Source: JAQGJA01 sp965651535
GTDB taxonomy: Bacteria; Pseudomonadota; Alphaproteobacteria; Micavibrionales; SZUA-601
NCBI GenBank assembly: GCA_965651535.1
Contig: CBFGSX010000078.1
Location: 1 to 6,678 of the forward strand
Direction: 5' to 3'
DNA length: 6,678 nucleotides
The position numbers and the translations under genes were made by a program. Shown piece by piece: positions 5,666 to 6,678 of this stretch (the stretch's first letter is position 1; each line of letters starts with the position of its first letter). The notes under the pieces were generated by a model. That model saw nothing but the letters and a program-made list of their open reading frames with translations, was not told the origin of the DNA and did not search any database.

Positions 5666-6678
5666 ATGGATATGATCCTGCAAGGCCGTGTGTCACGCGA
5701 CACGGCTGCAAACCCCCGTGACCTTAGAGTTCTCAAGAAAGCACTCAATCGCCTGGCTTATTATTTTCCCGATTCCGAGACGGGAATTATCGGTGAAGCG
5801 GATTCCGATCTCTTTTCCGCACTCAAGGATTTCCAGCGTGATCACGGCCTTGTTGCGGATGGCATCGTGACGCCAATGGGGAAAACGGCCAGAGAGGTGA
5901 AACGAATTTTGGATGAGCAAGAAGGAAAGGGCGGGATGTATGTCTGGCAGAGTGTCGGAGATGACAAGGTGCGTCCCAGCCATGCTGCCTATGATGGTGA
6001 AACACGCTCTTGGGATGATGCGCCCGACCCGGGCGAAGATCCCAATTGCCGCTGCTGGGCCGAACCGGCAGAGAAACCGGGAGAGGAGCGTATTCTGACG
6101 AACGCTTCGAATATTGAATTAAAACGTCTTATTTATCGCCATGAAGGAAACGAGCCGCAATTCTATCTGGATCATCTTGGTAATCCGACGATTGGTGTGG
6201 GTATGATGATTCCAAATGTTGAAGCGGCGCAAAAACTGCCATTTTATAAATTGGATAAAGATGGAGGGGTGACGAATATTCGGGCGAACAACAATGAGAT
6301 TGCCGAGGCTTATGATACGGTCAAGAAACAGAAATATGGCGATAAATTTCCTGCCCGCTATTATAGGAAGTTTACATCTGTGGCATTGAAACAGGAGGAT
6401 AGAGATAGGTTGTTATCGCAGAAGCTGATTGTGTTCCGCGATGAGTTGCGTATCAAGTTTCCTGAGTTTGATACCTATCCGCGTCCAGCTCAAATAGCGA
6501 TTATGGATATGCAATTAAATATGGGAGACGACAAGTTCAATGCAAAATATACAGTAAATGGAGTAGAGAAGAGCGGTTGGCCGAATCTCATACCAGCCAT
6601 CCATAGCGGTGATTGGAGGAGGTCAGCAAGTGAATCTCACCGAAAAGATGTAAATGAGCTTCGCAATAAAGATACGCG
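5666..6678 (+). CDS. Chimeric PG-binding / phage MuF-type motif / GH24 (T4-like) lysozyme, C-terminus missing (partial)
   Basis: An open frame of 337 codons from the ATG at 5666 to the window edge. Residues about 20-83 resemble a peptidoglycan-binding (PG_binding_1-like) helical domain: LKKALNRL, then LFSALKDFQRDHGLVADGIV and a T-P-x-G segment. Residues about 92-133 match the C-terminal signature of phage Mu gpF / SPP1 gp7 minor head proteins: YVWQSVGDDKVRPSHAAYDG, SWDDAPDPGED, then NCRCWAEP, with His106, Cys128 and Cys130 as possible metal ligands. Residues about 148-337 look like a T4-type lysozyme that cleaves the MurNAc-GlcNAc bond: RHEGN (Glu160), YLDHLGNPTIGVG (Asp169, Thr175), AQIAIMDMQLNMG (275-287) and WPNLIPAIHSGDWRRSA (305-321). 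There is no signal peptide or membrane segment. The ribosome binding site is weak (CGAGA, 7 nt upstream); an in-frame TGA at 5651 limits the start to 5666 or 5672. GC content drops to about 40% in the lysozyme part. It could be a phage- or gene-transfer-derived wall hydrolase or a lysozyme-type toxin; its role is unknown. Confidence 0.8.
   Translation, partial: MDMILQGRVSRDTAANPRDLRVLKKALNRLAYYFPDSETGIIGEADSDLFSALKDFQRDHGLVADGIVTPMGKTAREVKRILDEQEGKGGMYVWQSVGDDKVRPSHAAYDGETRSWDDAPDPGEDPNCRCWAEPAEKPGEERILTNASNIELKRLIYRHEGNEPQFYLDHLGNPTIGVGMMIPNVEAAQKLPFYKLDKDGGVTNIRANNNEIAEAYDTVKKQKYGDKFPARYYRKFTSVALKQEDRDRLLSQKLIVFRDELRIKFPEFDTYPRPAQIAIMDMQLNMGDDKFNAKYTVNGVEKSGWPNLIPAIHSGDWRRSASESHRKDVNELRNKDT

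Noticed and set aside
4217..5683. A 488-codon open frame on the minus strand opposite the M48 protease gene
   Set aside because: It is the antisense of a confidently identified gene. The product is His/Arg/Leu-rich without motifs and it has no ribosome binding site.
5666..6678. A prophage or gene-transfer-agent cluster
   Set aside because: Only one gene with a phage-like motif is visible, with no integrase, attachment site, terminase, portal or tail gene in the window. The right flank would need to be seen.

Overview
The window looks like a stretch of an alphaproteobacterial chromosome. The core genes are GC-rich, the pgk product has an alphaproteobacterial-style C-terminus, and a ribbon-helix-helix protein of a type common in that class sits next to a large type I-secreted adhesin-like gene. 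Two dispersed palindromic repeats of the 'GTCATTCC...' kinds lie between genes. No rRNA or taxonomic marker is present, so this assignment is inference. A predatory or Micavibrio-like lineage is possible but not shown.

Layout. (1) Bases 1-1932, minus strand: the first 644 codons of a very large repeat adhesin or RTX-type protein, running off the left edge. (2) Bases 1933-2096: an AT-rich divergent intergenic region. (3) Bases 2097-2690, plus strand: a 197-residue protein with an N-terminal ribbon-helix-helix DNA-binding domain and a PAS-like C-terminal half. (4) Bases 2700-2784: a nested inverted repeat between convergent genes that also looks like the pgk terminator. (5) Bases 2794-3999, minus strand: complete phosphoglycerate kinase (pgk). 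(6) Bases 4000-4159: a divergent region with a 27-nt inverted-repeat pair and a good minus-strand promoter whose transcript would carry the repeat in the pgk leader. (7) Bases 4160-5593, plus strand: an M48-family (BepA-like) metalloprotease lipoprotein with a C-terminal LysM-like domain. (8) Bases 5600-5637: a near-consensus sigma-70 promoter with a perfect palindrome over its -10 element. (9) Bases 5666-6678, plus strand, running off the right edge: an unusual chimera of a peptidoglycan-binding-like domain, a phage Mu gpF/SPP1 gp7-type head-protein motif, and a T4-lysozyme-like (GH24) domain whose E-D-T triad has exact T4 spacing.

Functionally, pgk is housekeeping glycolysis. Most other genes concern the cell surface: a secreted adhesin, an envelope-quality-control protease and a wall hydrolase. 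The last gene is the most interesting item. It has its own strong, apparently repressible promoter, its GC content falls to about 40% in the lysozyme part, and it joins a virion-protein motif to two wall-targeting modules with no other phage genes visible in the window.
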